Shown: positions 50,001 to 58,853, numbered from the stretch's first letter. The stretch: 64,000 bases of DNA from JAVVHE01 sp032249695 (GCA_032249695.1 JAVVHE010000010.1:1-64000), one strand, 5' to 3'. Notes: generated by a model from the sequence alone, not told the origin. Made by a program: numbers and translations.

Positions 50001-50470
50001 TCGGTCGCGGCGCGGTCGTCCAGTGTTTCGAACGCTGGCGACACGCCGGCCTCGATCGGAAAAGCGGCGAGCAGGCGGCCTGCGAAGGCGTGGATCGTCT
50101 GCACCTGGAGCCCGCCGCGCGCATCGAGCGCTCTTGCGAACAGCTGCCTTGCGCGCACGATCAGCTCCGGCGAGGGCGCCTTCAGGCCAAGCGCGACCAG
50201 ATCGGCGCCAATCTCGGCGTCACCGGCTCCGGCCCAGCGCATCAGCCGGCCGAGCACGCGGCTCTGCATCTCGGCCGCCGCGGCCTTGGTGAAGGTCAGC
50301 GCCAGGATCGATTCGGGCGGCGCGCCCGTCAGCAACAGCCGCAGGATGCGCGCGGTCAGCAGCTGCGTCTTGCCCGCGCCCGCCGAGGCCGACACCCACG
50401 CGTTGACCAGAGGGTCCGCGCCTTCGGCCTGCCGCTCCATCAGCGGCGGGTGCGCGCCGGGCAGCCTCAT
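47069..50470 (-). CDS. addA: AddA helicase-nuclease subunit
   Basis: An 1,133-residue UvrD-type helicase: Walker A WVSASAGAGKTQLLTARILR, LALTFTKAAAAEMQSRVLGR, HILVDEAQDTNRDQWAIIGA (Walker B), GDRKQSIFGFQGADPRQF, RVMTVHGAKGLQAPVVILAD and LLYVALTRAEDLLFVGGAL. The C-terminal RecB-type nuclease has GRLDRLVVTPARIRFADFKTG. With AddB it forms the Chi-dependent break-resection complex of alphaproteobacteria. Starts in an ATGA overlap with addB; the frame is open far upstream of that start but without resemblance. Confidence 0.95.
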   Translation of the reverse strand: MRLPGAHPPLMERQAEGADPLVNAWVSASAGAGKTQLLTARILRLLLTGAPPESILALTFTKAAAAEMQSRVLGRLMRWAGAGDAEIGADLVALGLKAPSPELIVRARQLFARALDARGGLQVQTIHAFAGRLLAAFPIEAGVSPAFETLDDRAATELERKALDAALANPPPGFLDDLASLSLRHGEGGALDKLRKLAQHGELLIGWGALSGFEARLRAALGLPRDGIAEAVLADEIAKLSDSALARVAALFERHPGGRSKGHAEAIRAWLAHDCSGRHASWSKLTAVFITAEGTGRSASGWLTKAICAADPDCPRIVAAIQAQMLVIEDLRCLLECAAEAARHKRAAAVLAGERARIQREGGWVTYGDLITRAARLLGSDGAGEWVRWKLDSRIDHILVDEAQDTNRDQWAIIGALSSEFGAGEGARGSTSRSVFAVGDRKQSIFGFQGADPRQFAEARQRLAERGVHVPEVALAVNFRSGPAVLAVVDQLIARAGAAAFGLDAGVSGHEPARKAAPGSVTLWEPIPAVGSDEETDSERGWISTAQRTMAARVAAQVKAWLAQPLWLEARGRALRPEDILILVRKRGEFVGAVVAALGQAGVPVAGADRLDLHAPIAAKDVKSLMRFVLQPGDDLSLAELLVSPLIGLSQDQLFAAAYGRERATLWQALTQSADPAHARAAAWLRAALAIADWAPPSEFLERILSLQPFDGRKRVLARLGAGAADVLDALVSAARRFEATHTPSLQGFLAWLDAGELPVKRNPDAPRAEVRVMTVHGAKGLQAPVVILADAAADDDVDREGHVPLEIDGVELPCFHPGRGYLKGPLAAAAEAKAERRAQEEMRLLYVALTRAEDLLFVGGALGKKAKDGAGAQSWWRRVEGALIDLGAEWADDAVFGRALTHRVASDGAPTQPLAPSEVPQPPPLPDWSITPAPTESRPPRPLAPSRLTSGDAARPPGSAGAARRGRLLHGLFERAEHGLAAQQRWLDREAPELDAAARAALTAEARAIIDDPANADLFGADAIPEAPIAAVLDSGIVIAGRLDRLVVTPARIRFADFKTGLRPPRQLSAIPPAHLRQMAGYRAALARVFPGRAVEAALIYVAGPRLFALPDALLAGYDPVVTFSPRTHEHT

Positions 50471-53391
50471 GCCGCTTCGTCCATCGGCTCGGCGCCCGCG
50501 TGCGGCGCGGCCGGGGGAGCAGTCAGGCGGTCGGCCCACTCCTCCAGCCTTGCAAGCTGGTCGAAACGCGTCGAGGCCCCCGCGAACTCGGGCTTCAGCT
50601 TGGCGGTGAATGGGGCGAGGCCGCTGAGAAACTGACCGATCGCCGCGCGCAGGTCGGCTTCGGCGGCTGCAACGGCTTCCGGTCCGTCGGCCCAGCGCTG
50701 CCCGATGTCTTCGGGCCATTTGAACGCGACTGCATCGCGGATCTTGCCCGGGTCGGACTTGCCGCCGACCAGACGCCACCATTCCAGCCGCGCCGGCGCG
50801 CGTCGGGGAACGCCGGGCAGCGCACCTTCGCGCGCCATCAGGCCCAAGAGCGCGGGCTGCAGCGCATAGCCCGCAGCGATCGGACGGACGTCGGGCACGC
50901 TGCCGCTCTTGAAGTCGATGATCGCCAGCGCGCCATCGGGGCCGATTTCCACGCGGTCGGGCCGGCCCTTCAGCGTCACTCCGTCGATCACCAGCTCGCC
51001 GCCGGTCTCGCTCGCCAGATAGTGCCAGCCTTCGGCCGCGAGCCGCTCGAACTCGCCCGCCGCCCAGCCGAGCGCGTTCTCTAGGCGCGGCCACCACAGC
51101 GCCCGCAGGCGCGGGTCGCCGCCGAACTGCGCGGCGAAGCGCTGGCGGACGAACGGCACGAGATCGGCGGGGCGCGAGCCGGACTTGGCCCAGAGGTCGA
51201 GCACCTCATGCAGGAAGGTGCCGCGCTCGCGTGCGCCCGGCTCGGCGCCCGGGGGTTCGAGCTCGCCAAGCCGCAGCACCTCGGCCGCGTAGAACGCGAA
51301 CGGATCGGAGCGGAGCGTGTCGACCTGGCTGAGCCGCAGCGTGCGCGGCCGAGCGGCGAGCGGCGGGCGTGGCGCGGGGCGCTCGGCGAGGCGCGGCGGT
51401 CCAGCAGGCGCATCGAGCCCGCGCGCAACGGCCCGCAGCTCTTCGTCGGTGGCGAGCTGACCGCGTGCGAGCGCCAGCAGCCGCAGCGCGAAGCGCGAGG
51501 CGATCGTCGGCGCTTCGGCATCGCGCAGCGCGCGCGTCAGGATGACGGTCGGCGCGCCCAGCGCGGCCACGAAGTCGTGCGCCGCCAGGCCGATCCGACG
51601 CTCGGCGGGGGGCAACCGAAGCTCCTTGCGCACCGCGGGCGGCAGCCACGGATCGGGCGAGGGCGGCGCGGGCCACACGCCCTCGTTCAACCCGCCGAGC
51701 ACATGCACGTCCGCGCGCGACAGCCGTGCCTCCAGCAGGCCCAACACCGATACGCGCGGGTGCAGGCCGTGTGCGGGCCGGACGGCAACCCCGCCCATCA
51801 GCTCTGCGAGCAGTGCGGGCAGTTCGACCGCGCCAACCGCGCCGAACGGTTCGGCTGCGCGCGCGGTGGCCTCAACCCACTCGCCGAGCGCGCGCCCGTC
51901 CTCGCCCGCCCACAGCCGCTCGCCCGCCAGTGCGGACCCGGCCGCCGCCAGCCGGCCGAGCCAGTCGGCGAGCGTCAGTTCGGCGGCAGCGAGCGGCTCC
52001 AGCGCTGCAGCGACGCCAGCCCACCAGCCCTTCGCCGCATCTTCGGCCAGCGACGCGTAGCCGCCGGGGCCGGGGCCGGGCCGGTGCTTGCGCAGCTTCA
52101 TGTCGAGCAGCCGCACCGCGTCCAGATGCGCCTGCCGGTCATCGCCGCCAGCGAACGGGTGCTGCAGCATCGCGAGCACCGGCAGGGGCGCGAACTCGGT
52201 CGCCGCGGCATCGGCGAGCAGCCGCACGAACACTCCCGGCGGAGTCCGCGCCAGCGGCACGCCCGCGCTGTCGTCCGCCTCGATCCCCCAGCGCCGGAGC
52301 GCCTCGATGGTGCGCGCCGCGAGCTCGCGGTCGGGCGTGATCAGCGCGGCGGTCTGTTCGGGCTCCTCCAGCGCGCGCCGCAGCGCCGCGGCCGCAACCA
52401 GCGCCTCCTCGGCAGGCGTCGCGGCCTCGATCAGCGTGACATCGGCGAGCGCCGCCCCGTCCGCCTCGGCCGAAGCCATGAACGCCGCCGGATCGAGCGC
52501 GCGAGCCACCGCGCCGACCCGCGCTGCCGTTCTCGGGTCGGGCGCGTCCCACCGCTCCACCTCGCCGCGGGCCACGCCGAGCGCATCGAGCAGCGCTTTC
52601 AGCGCCGCCTGCGGATGCGCGGCGAGGCTGGGATCGGCCGGGTTCAGCGCGCCCCACGCGTCCTCGGACATCGCGAGATCGAGGCCGGGCAGCACCACCG
52701 CGCCGTTCGGCAGACGCGCGATCACCTTGAGCAGCGGACCGAGCGCGGCGGGCGCCTGCACGATGCCCGCGGCCATCACCAGCCGCCCGCCCGCGCCCGT
52801 CTCGGCCCAGCGCTTCGCGGTCAGCTCGTACAGTGCGACCCGTCGCGCGGCCTCGTCGATCCGGCCCTCTGCGGCCAGCTTTGCGGGCCACAGCTCGGCG
52901 ATCACGCGCAGCTCGGCCGTGGTTCGCGCCCACCACGCCGAGAGATCCGCTGGCGCCACCCCGTCCAGCTCGGCCGCGCGCCGCCCTGCCAGCGTCAGCG
53001 TATCGAGCGCCGAGCCAAGCGTCGCAGCGTCGCGCAGCGCGGCCAGCGGCGGCCGCCCGCCGCTCCGCCGCAGCGCAGCCGCCAAGTGGAAGCGCCGCTC
53101 GACTGCGGGCACGGCGGCAGGCAGGTCGGCGCCAGTTTCGTCGATCGGAGCGTCGGCATCGTCGAGGTCGGCAATCGCCACCATGCGGGGCAGCAGCAGC
53201 CCGTCGCGCTGGCGCAGAAACGCGCGCGTCAGCGCTCCGGCAGCGCGCCGGTTGGGCAGCAGCACCAGCCCGCGCGCGAGCGCCAGCGGATCGCCTTCCG
53301 CCGCAGCCAGCAGCCGCGCCGCCAGCACCTCGGCGAACGGCGCGTGCGCGGGGATGGTGGCGATGCGCGGCGTGGCGCGGAGCGCGCTCAC
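50467..53391 (-). CDS. addB: AddB helicase-nuclease subunit
   Basis: A 974-residue AddB starting at a GTG in a GTGA overlap with murU. VLLPNRRAAGALTRAFLRQR near residue 40 is the degenerate Walker A-type motif of alphaproteobacterial AddB. LGGLNEGVWPAPPSPDPWLP and LSQVDTLRSDPFAFYAAEVL precede the C-terminal nuclease, with GRPDRVEIGPDGALAIIDFK SGS. AddB supplies the second nuclease and Chi recognition. The upstream in-frame extension (to 53769) overlaps murU and is rejected. Confidence 0.92.
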   Translation of the reverse strand: MSALRATPRIATIPAHAPFAEVLAARLLAAAEGDPLALARGLVLLPNRRAAGALTRAFLRQRDGLLLPRMVAIADLDDADAPIDETGADLPAAVPAVERRFHLAAALRRSGGRPPLAALRDAATLGSALDTLTLAGRRAAELDGVAPADLSAWWARTTAELRVIAELWPAKLAAEGRIDEAARRVALYELTAKRWAETGAGGRLVMAAGIVQAPAALGPLLKVIARLPNGAVVLPGLDLAMSEDAWGALNPADPSLAAHPQAALKALLDALGVARGEVERWDAPDPRTAARVGAVARALDPAAFMASAEADGAALADVTLIEAATPAEEALVAAAALRRALEEPEQTAALITPDRELAARTIEALRRWGIEADDSAGVPLARTPPGVFVRLLADAAATEFAPLPVLAMLQHPFAGGDDRQAHLDAVRLLDMKLRKHRPGPGPGGYASLAEDAAKGWWAGVAAALEPLAAAELTLADWLGRLAAAGSALAGERLWAGEDGRALGEWVEATARAAEPFGAVGAVELPALLAELMGGVAVRPAHGLHPRVSVLGLLEARLSRADVHVLGGLNEGVWPAPPSPDPWLPPAVRKELRLPPAERRIGLAAHDFVAALGAPTVILTRALRDAEAPTIASRFALRLLALARGQLATDEELRAVARGLDAPAGPPRLAERPAPRPPLAARPRTLRLSQVDTLRSDPFAFYAAEVLRLGELEPPGAEPGARERGTFLHEVLDLWAKSGSRPADLVPFVRQRFAAQFGGDPRLRALWWPRLENALGWAAGEFERLAAEGWHYLASETGGELVIDGVTLKGRPDRVEIGPDGALAIIDFKSGSVPDVRPIAAGYALQPALLGLMAREGALPGVPRRAPARLEWWRLVGGKSDPGKIRDAVAFKWPEDIGQRWADGPEAVAAAEADLRAAIGQFLSGLAPFTAKLKPEFAGASTRFDQLARLEEWADRLTAPPAAPHAGAEPMDEAA

Positions 53392-54110
53392 GCAGCCGCC
53401 GCCAGCAGCGCCTCGGCTTCGGCCACCGCGTCCGGCGTGCCGACATCGACCCACAGCCCGCCATGCGTCACGCCGAACAGCCGCCCGGCCGCGCTTGCGC
53501 GGTCCCACAGCAGGTTGAGGCTGAATGCACCGTCCGGAGCACCATCGAACAGCCGCCTGGAGGCCAGCCCGGCGCCCGCATAGACGAACGGCGCGACCCG
53601 GCCCGGCCGCCGCCGCGTCAGCCGCCCGAACGGGTCCATATGGAAGTCCCCGCGCCCGCCATGTGCGTGCGCGCGCGCATAGGGCACCAGGAGCAGCAGC
53701 GCGTCCATCCGCGCCTCGTCCCATTGCGTGGCAAGCAGCTGCAGGCTGTCGACCGGCCCGTTCAGCCACACCTGATCGGAGTTGAGCACGTAGAACGGGT
53801 CCACGCCGATCAGCGGCAGCGCCTTGCGGACGCCGCCGCCCGTCTCCAGCAGCGCCCCGCGCTCGTCCGAAACCGCGACCTCCAGCCCCGAAACCCGGTT
53901 TTTCAGATACGCCTCAAAGCTGTCGGCGAGATAGTGCACGTTGACGACGGCGCGCTTGACGCCCGCGCTGCGCAATCGCGCGAAGGCGTGTTCGATGAGC
54001 GGCGTGCCAGCCACTTCCACCATCGGCTTCGGCCGGGTCGCGGTCAGCGGGCGCATCCGCTTGCCCAGTCCGGCGGCAAGCACCATCGCGGTATCGGGCA
54101 CCGGCACCAC
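53388..54110 (-). CDS. murU: N-acetylmuramate-1-phosphate uridylyltransferase
   Basis: A 240-residue nucleotidyltransferase with MVLAAGLGKRMRPLTATRPK PMVEVAGTPLIEHAF (sugar-1-P nucleotidyltransferase signature), VVNVHYLADSFEAYLK, DERGALLETGGGVRKALPLI and FYVLNSDQVW. Adjacent to amgK, this is MurU, which turns MurNAc-1-phosphate into UDP-MurNAc and so recycles cell-wall sugar, bypassing fosfomycin-sensitive MurA. The last bases overlap addB. Assignment as MurU rests on the amgK neighbour. Confidence 0.88.
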   Translation of the reverse strand: MVPVPDTAMVLAAGLGKRMRPLTATRPKPMVEVAGTPLIEHAFARLRSAGVKRAVVNVHYLADSFEAYLKNRVSGLEVAVSDERGALLETGGGVRKALPLIGVDPFYVLNSDQVWLNGPVDSLQLLATQWDEARMDALLLLVPYARAHAHGGRGDFHMDPFGRLTRRRPGRVAPFVYAGAGLASRRLFDGAPDGAFSLNLLWDRASAAGRLFGVTHGGLWVDVGTPDAVAEAEALLAAAA

Positions 54111-54119
54111 AGCGCGTCC

Positions 54120-55106
54120 TCAGGCAGCCGCAGCCCAGCGTCCGGCGCGCGCGTGCGCCGGCACATTCGCCCGGAACCAGGCGCGGACCGGATGAAGCGC
54201 GGGGTGTTTCAGGTCGCGTTCCAGATGCGCCCACACGCGCGGCTGGAACGCAAGATAGTTCGGCTTGCCGTCGCGCTGCCACAGCCGCGTGAAGATGCCG
54301 AGGATCTTGGTGTTCCGCTGGGCGCCGAGGATCGCGTAGGCGGCTTCAAACGGCTGCGGATCGATGTCCACCGCGTCCACATAACGCGCCAGCATCCGGC
54401 GCTGCAACCAATCGGGGACATCGCGCCGCGCGTCTTCGAGCAGACTGACGAGATCGTAGGCGGGATGCCCGGCGAGCGCGTCCTGGAAATCGAGCAGGCC
54501 GAGCTGCTGCAACTTACCGCGCTGGGGCAGGTGCATCAGATTATCGGCGTGATAGTCGCGCAGCACCAGCACGCTTAGCGGTTGGGCGAGCACGGGCTTC
54601 AGAACCGTCCGCCACGCGTCGTCGAACGCAGCGTTGTCCACGTTCAGGCCCACCGCGGGGCAGTACCATTCGGTGAACAGCCGCGCCTCGCGCAGATATT
54701 CGGCCTCGTCATAGGCGCGAAGGCCAGCCGGCGGCGCGTGCCGGGCGAGCGCTGCGAGGATGTCGACCGCGACCTCGTAGAGCGGCTGCTCAAGCGCCGG
54801 GCGGCGCGCCAAGAGCGTCGTCAGCCGGTCGTCGCCGAGATCGTCGAGCAGCACCAGTCCGGCGTCTTCGTCGGCGGCGAGCGCCCGCGGCACCGCGAGG
54901 CCGAGCGCATCGAGATGCACCGCGATCGCAAGGAATGGGCGCACGTCCTCGTGCGGCGGCGGCGCGTCCATCAGCACCGCGCTGCGCACGCCTTCGATCA
55001 CACGGAAATAGCGCCGAAAACTCGCGTCCCCCGCCAATGGCCGCACAGCGGCTCCGCCCCAGCCGACTCGTTCCAGGAACGGGCGCGCAGAGGGCGGCGG
55101 CGTCAT
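54120..55106 (-). CDS. amgK: N-acetylmuramate/N-acetylglucosamine kinase (aminoglycoside phosphotransferase family)
   Basis: A 328-residue APH-family kinase: LAGDASFRRYFRVIEGVRSA VLMDAPP, LVLLDDLGDDRLTTLL, the catalytic loop VLRDYHADNLMHLPQR and LLDFQDALAGHPAYDLVSLL. AmgK phosphorylates MurNAc/GlcNAc at C1 for the MurU step. It starts in an ATGA overlap with tsaE (55106); a Met at 55121 is an alternative. The tsaE-amgK-murU order is typical of alphaproteobacteria, with ten bases between amgK and murU. Confidence 0.88.
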   Translation of the reverse strand: MTPPPSARPFLERVGWGGAAVRPLAGDASFRRYFRVIEGVRSAVLMDAPPPHEDVRPFLAIAVHLDALGLAVPRALAADEDAGLVLLDDLGDDRLTTLLARRPALEQPLYEVAVDILAALARHAPPAGLRAYDEAEYLREARLFTEWYCPAVGLNVDNAAFDDAWRTVLKPVLAQPLSVLVLRDYHADNLMHLPQRGKLQQLGLLDFQDALAGHPAYDLVSLLEDARRDVPDWLQRRMLARYVDAVDIDPQPFEAAYAILGAQRNTKILGIFTRLWQRDGKPNYLAFQPRVWAHLERDLKHPALHPVRAWFRANVPAHARAGRWAAAA

Positions 55107-55549
55107 TGCGGGGGCGGCCATCGCCCTTCCCAGCCGGGGGGCACCGCCGCTGTCAAGCCGCGCCCGCCGGAGCTTGCGAAGTCCAGCCGTAGCTGAAGCG
55201 CATGGCCGCTGAACATGCCGCCCAGCCGTTCGGGCCACTCGATGAGCAGCAGCGCGTCGTCGGCCTCATCGAGAGCGAGCGTGCGGGCTTCTTCCGGCCC
55301 CGACAGGCGATAGAGGTCGACGTGCCACACGGGCAGCCACACTGCCGGAGGATCGTAGGTCTGCACCAGCGTGAAGGTTGGGCTCGGCGCTTCGCTCGCG
55401 AGGCCGAGCCCGCGCAGAAGACCGCGCGCAAAGGTGGTTTTGCCCGCACCCAGCTCGCCCGACAGCGAGATGACGTCGCCCGCCCGCACCAGCGGCGCCA
55501 TGCGCCTGGCGAAGCTTTCCAGCGCCGCCGCGTCCGGATATCCGATCAT
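55103..55549 (-). CDS. tsaE: tRNA threonylcarbamoyladenosine synthesis ATPase TsaE
   Basis: A 148-residue YjeE/TsaE ATPase: Walker A SLSGELGAGKTTFARGLLRG, SPTFTLVQTYDPP, HVDLYRLSGPEEARTLALDE (Walker B-like region) and LLIEWPERLGG. It is required for t6A37 modification of ANN-decoding tRNAs. Overlaps the PAS gene stop and the amgK start by four bases each, so the genes are translationally coupled. Full length for the family. Confidence 0.95.
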   Translation of the reverse strand: MIGYPDAAALESFARRMAPLVRAGDVISLSGELGAGKTTFARGLLRGLGLASEAPSPTFTLVQTYDPPAVWLPVWHVDLYRLSGPEEARTLALDEADDALLLIEWPERLGGMFSGHALQLRLDFASSGGRGLTAAVPPGWEGRWPPPQ

Positions 55550-56736
55550 ACCAGTTCGCGTTCGGGCTCGATCACCAGCAACGCGGTGCCGTCCGGCAGC
55601 GGATCGATCCGGTATTGCAGCGGCTCGCCGCCGCGCCACATCAGCCCGCGCCGCTCCTCGCGGCCCGCTGTCGCTGCCGCGACGAGATCGCGGATGCCGT
55701 CGCCGCCGTCGGGCAGGCTGACCGGGCCGATCAGCTCTTCGATCGTGCGGCCGCTGGCGTCGGCGTCGGCGGCGAGGTTGAGCATGTCGCATGCGCGGCG
55801 GTTCGTCAACTTCACCGTTCCGTCGGGCGCCAGCACCGCGATCGCCTCGGGCAGCAGGTCGAGCGTGGCGCGATGGGTGGCGAGCGCTGCGGCGCGTTCG
55901 CCCTCGGCGCGCGTGCGGTCCGTCTCGTCCTCAATCACCAGCAGCAGCCCGCCGCCGCCAAGGCGATGCGCGCTCACCGCCAGCACCTCGCCGGTCGACA
56001 GCCGCCACTCCTCGCTGCGCGCCATCAACACGGGCTGGAACCACTCGCGCCGCTGTCGCCGCCAGCCGGGGAAGTCGCTCGTTTCGGGCAGGCGCCGCGC
56101 CTGGTACATCGCATCGAGCAGATCGTCGAACAGCGGCCGCGTCCGCGCCAGCTCCGGATCCAGCCGGAAAAGCTCGCAAAAGGCCGCGTTGATGCAGAGT
56201 GCGCGCGCATCGCGTTCGAACAGCGCAATGCCGGCGGGCAGCAGATCGATCGTGTCGGCGAGCGCCTTGTTGGCGCTTTCGCGCGGTTTCGCGGTGTCGA
56301 TCGCCACGCATACCACCCCGTGGCCTGCCAGCGGCACGTGGACGAAATCCATCGGCCGGATCGCACCGCCGGTCTTCACGTCGACGCTCTCGATCGACGG
56401 CTGCGAGCGGTCGCGCGCCTCGGCCGCAAGCGCCTTGCCGCGCGGGCTGAGCTCGCGCTGGCGGAGCACCACCTCCTGCCCGCTGTCGCAGCCCGCGAGC
56501 GCCGCGTAAGCGCTGTTCGCGAAGGTGAGCGACAGGGAGATGTCGCGCAGCCAGATGGGGTTGGGCGCATCATTGAGACGGCTCACGCGCACGGGAACCC
56601 GCGATTCCCGCGCTTTCCGGAACAGCGGCAGGTCGCGTCCGCGCGACAGCACATAGAGCGCCACGCCGATCCATGCGCCCATGACGGCGGCGATCAGGAT
56701 CGGGCGCAATACGTCGTTATCCATAGCAATCGACAC
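55546..56736 (-). CDS. Membrane-anchored multi-PAS sensor protein lacking a kinase domain
   Basis: A 396-residue protein with one membrane helix (LRPILIAAVMGAWIGVALYV) near the start, then PAS-type segments: LNDAPNPIWLRDISLSLTFA NSAYAALAG, DLLPAGIALFERDARALCIN AAFCEL, and LDLLPEAIAVLAPDGTVKLT NRRACDML. In many alphaproteobacteria the gene upstream of tsaE encodes a full PAS histidine kinase. Here the protein stops after the third PAS with no HisKA or HATPase domain, though the ATGA overlap with tsaE shows that this end is natural. It may modulate a partner kinase or be a reduced version. Two Met choices at the start (MSIAM). Confidence 0.8.
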   Translation of the reverse strand: MSIAMDNDVLRPILIAAVMGAWIGVALYVLSRGRDLPLFRKARESRVPVRVSRLNDAPNPIWLRDISLSLTFANSAYAALAGCDSGQEVVLRQRELSPRGKALAAEARDRSQPSIESVDVKTGGAIRPMDFVHVPLAGHGVVCVAIDTAKPRESANKALADTIDLLPAGIALFERDARALCINAAFCELFRLDPELARTRPLFDDLLDAMYQARRLPETSDFPGWRRQRREWFQPVLMARSEEWRLSTGEVLAVSAHRLGGGGLLLVIEDETDRTRAEGERAAALATHRATLDLLPEAIAVLAPDGTVKLTNRRACDMLNLAADADASGRTIEELIGPVSLPDGGDGIRDLVAAATAGREERRGLMWRGGEPLQYRIDPLPDGTALLVIEPERELV

Positions 56737-56844
56737 CTAGCATGAGCCTGCAAACCCACGGAAGCGCCAGCCTTGGCTTGACTTGCCCGCAGCCCCCCGC
56801 CACAGCCCAACCCCTGCCCGGCCAGCGCCTGCTGGCAGGTCAAT

Positions 56845-56919
<75 letters not shown>

Positions 56920-57327
56920 TTTTTCTCCTTGAGCGCCCTGCGATGCGCGCCTCGCGCGCCAAACCATCGCCGTTTCCACGGTGAATGCCGCCGTTTGGCA
57001 GCGGTTTCCCCCGCGTTTGGCAACCACCAAGCGCAGCCCCGCGCCATCGCGCAGGGCAACGTGCGACGTTCGGCCGACCGCGGCCTGCTCAGCCGAACGA
57101 TGACGGATTGGCAGCCGCCGCGGCTTCGCTTGCGGCACCTCAATATGGTTAACGCTGCGGTCGCGAGGGATCTAGAACGGCACCACGACGAGCAAGCGTT
57201 CATCGCTCGCCGCTGGCTGCGCAGCGCCCTCGGGCTCAATCCCTCCCGGCAGACTCGACCGCGCCGGTGTGCGCCCGGCAGCGCCGACGGCTGGATCGCC
57301 GAACGCGCGACCGGGCCCGGGCCCCGG
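56920..57327. other. Intergenic region after tRNA-Thr
   Basis: About 400 bases between the tRNA and the amidase gene. Open frames exist on both strands but none has a ribosome site or family likeness. A plus-strand frame from 57100 (MTDWQPPRLRLRHLNMVNAA) is the least bad, but it runs antisense into the amidase 3' end. No integrase or attachment duplication of the tRNA 3' end is visible in the window. Confidence 0.45.
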
Positions 57328-57999
57328 TCAGCGGCGCTCGGCGCGCAGCACTGCGAATAGCGCCGCGCGCGTTTCGCCATCGATCACGCCGTCGACCCGC
57401 GCGGGGCGGAAACGGCGCTGAAAGGCGGTGACCGCAGCCTTCGAGTCCGCCACGTCATAGCCATAGCGCGCGAGCGCCGCCGCGGTGCCCTCGTCGCTCC
57501 AGCGCGGGTCGGGGCCGCCCGCGGGGACCGGCACGGCCAGCCCCGCCGCGGCCAGCTCGCTCCACGGGAACAGCTCGCCGGGATCGTCCTTGCGCGTCGG
57601 CGCGATGTCCGAATGACCGACAACGTTTGCGGGCGCGATCGCGTAGCGAGCCACTGCCGAGCGAACGAGGTCCATGACCGTTGCGATCTGCACCCCGGGG
57701 AAGGGCCGGTAGCCATATTGGTGGCCGGGATTGACGATCTCGATGCCGATGCTGGCGCTGTTGACGTCGGTGACGCCGCGCCACCAACTGCGGCCCGCAT
57801 GCCAGGCGCGCTTGTCCTCGGCCACCAGCCGGAACGCCTGCCCGTCCTCGGCGACCATATAATGGCTGCTGACCTTGGAGGCTGGGCTGGTCAGCGTGTC
57901 GAGCGACCCGGCGGCGTCGGGCATGCCGGTATAGTGCAGCACCACCATGCTGACGGGCAGCTTCCGCTCGTCGAAATTGGGGCTGGGGCAATCGATCAT
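57328..57999 (-). CDS. AmpD-like N-acetylmuramoyl-L-alanine amidase with peptidoglycan-binding domain
   Basis: A 223-residue amidase_2 protein: zinc ligands His in VVLHYTGMPDA, His in VVGHSDIAPTRKDDPG and the Asp/Lys catalytic region, with HYMVAEDGQAFRLVAEDKRA and WHAGRSWW. The end has an alpha-helical PG-binding domain (AVTAFQRRFRPARVDGVIDG ETRAALF). No signal peptide is evident, so it is a cytosolic AmpD-type or AmiD-type enzyme that removes stem peptides from anhydro-MurNAc. That would feed the AmgK-MurU recycling route encoded 3 kb away. It overlaps the DMT exporter gene by ATGA. Confidence 0.88.
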   Translation of the reverse strand: MIDCPSPNFDERKLPVSMVVLHYTGMPDAAGSLDTLTSPASKVSSHYMVAEDGQAFRLVAEDKRAWHAGRSWWRGVTDVNSASIGIEIVNPGHQYGYRPFPGVQIATVMDLVRSAVARYAIAPANVVGHSDIAPTRKDDPGELFPWSELAAAGLAVPVPAGGPDPRWSDEGTAAALARYGYDVADSKAAVTAFQRRFRPARVDGVIDGETRAALFAVLRAERR

Positions 58000-58853
58000 G
58001 GCGCGGGTTTGGTCCTTAGGCTGATGACCGCCACTCCCGCCAGGATCAGCGCGCCGCCCACCGCAAGCCGCGCCGTCACCGGATCGCCCAGGACGGCCAC
58101 CGCCATCAGCGCGCCCAACAGCGGCGAGGGCAGCAGCAGCGGCGTGACCGTGCTCACCGGGTAGCGCTGCACCAAATACGCGAAGCCCGCATGGCCGATG
58201 AGCGAGGAGGCGAGCGCCGAATAGACAATCGGCCACAGCTTCAGCGGCGGCTGCGCGATCGCGGCCGCGATGCCGCCAGGCTCCACCCACCACGAGGCGA
58301 GGCCGAGAAGCGGCGCGGCGGTGAGGCCGATCCACGCGAACAGCGTGAAGGGCGAAACGGCATTCAGGCCGCGCAGCAGGATCGCGCCGCAGCTATAGAG
58401 AAACGCCGACAGCACCGCGAACCACAGTGCCGCGCCTTCGCCCAGCACGCGGCCATCGAAGCCGATGACAGCCACGCCCGCCACCGCGACGGCCATCGCG
58501 ATGCTGCGGATGAGATGCACGCGCTCGCCCAGGAAGATCACCGCCAGCAGCAGCGAGAACACCGCGCCCAGCTGGCTGACGAAGCTGAGCGCCGCGACAT
58601 CGTGCGCACGGGCGAACGCCAGGTTGAGCAGCCCGATCCACAACGCCCCTTGCGCAAGCGCCGCGCCGAGGACGCGCGGCATCTGGTTCGGAACCCACCT
58701 GAGCCAGCGCAGGCAGACGGCCAGCACCACGACATAGCGGAGGAATGCGGCGGCGAGCGGTGTGACGCCGGTGACCGAGAGTTTCACTGCAACGACGTTG
58801 AACGCCCATACGAGGTTGATCGCGAGGATCAGCGCTAGGTCGCGGGGGCGCAT
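57996..58853 (-). CDS. EamA/DMT family transporter
   Basis: A 285-residue protein with ten predicted helices in two EamA repeats. It has LILAINLVWAFNVVAVKLSV, ALAQGALWIGLLNLAFARAH and a matching second repeat with LIGHAGFAYLVQRYPVSTVT, PLLLPSPLLGALMAVAVLGD. DMT proteins export amino acids or metabolites; substrate not predictable. It is the first gene of a two-gene unit with the amidase. The upstream region carries a perfect inverted repeat. Confidence 0.9.
   Translation of the reverse strand: MRPRDLALILAINLVWAFNVVAVKLSVTGVTPLAAAFLRYVVVLAVCLRWLRWVPNQMPRVLGAALAQGALWIGLLNLAFARAHDVAALSFVSQLGAVFSLLLAVIFLGERVHLIRSIAMAVAVAGVAVIGFDGRVLGEGAALWFAVLSAFLYSCGAILLRGLNAVSPFTLFAWIGLTAAPLLGLASWWVEPGGIAAAIAQPPLKLWPIVYSALASSLIGHAGFAYLVQRYPVSTVTPLLLPSPLLGALMAVAVLGDPVTARLAVGGALILAGVAVISLRTKPAP

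Noticed and set aside
47243..50635. A 1,130-codon open frame on the plus strand opposite addA
   Set aside because: It mirrors the GC3-driven absence of stops opposite a real gene; Arg/Ala/Gln-rich, no ribosome site, while addA has complete helicase and nuclease motifs.
51208..53583. A 791-codon open frame opposite addB
   Set aside because: Antisense GC artefact; no domain resemblance, and addB motifs are clear on the other strand.
57100..57360. Possible 86-codon gene MTDWQPPRLRLRHLN...
   Set aside because: Weak start context and it overlaps the 3' end of the amidase gene antisense; no recognised family.
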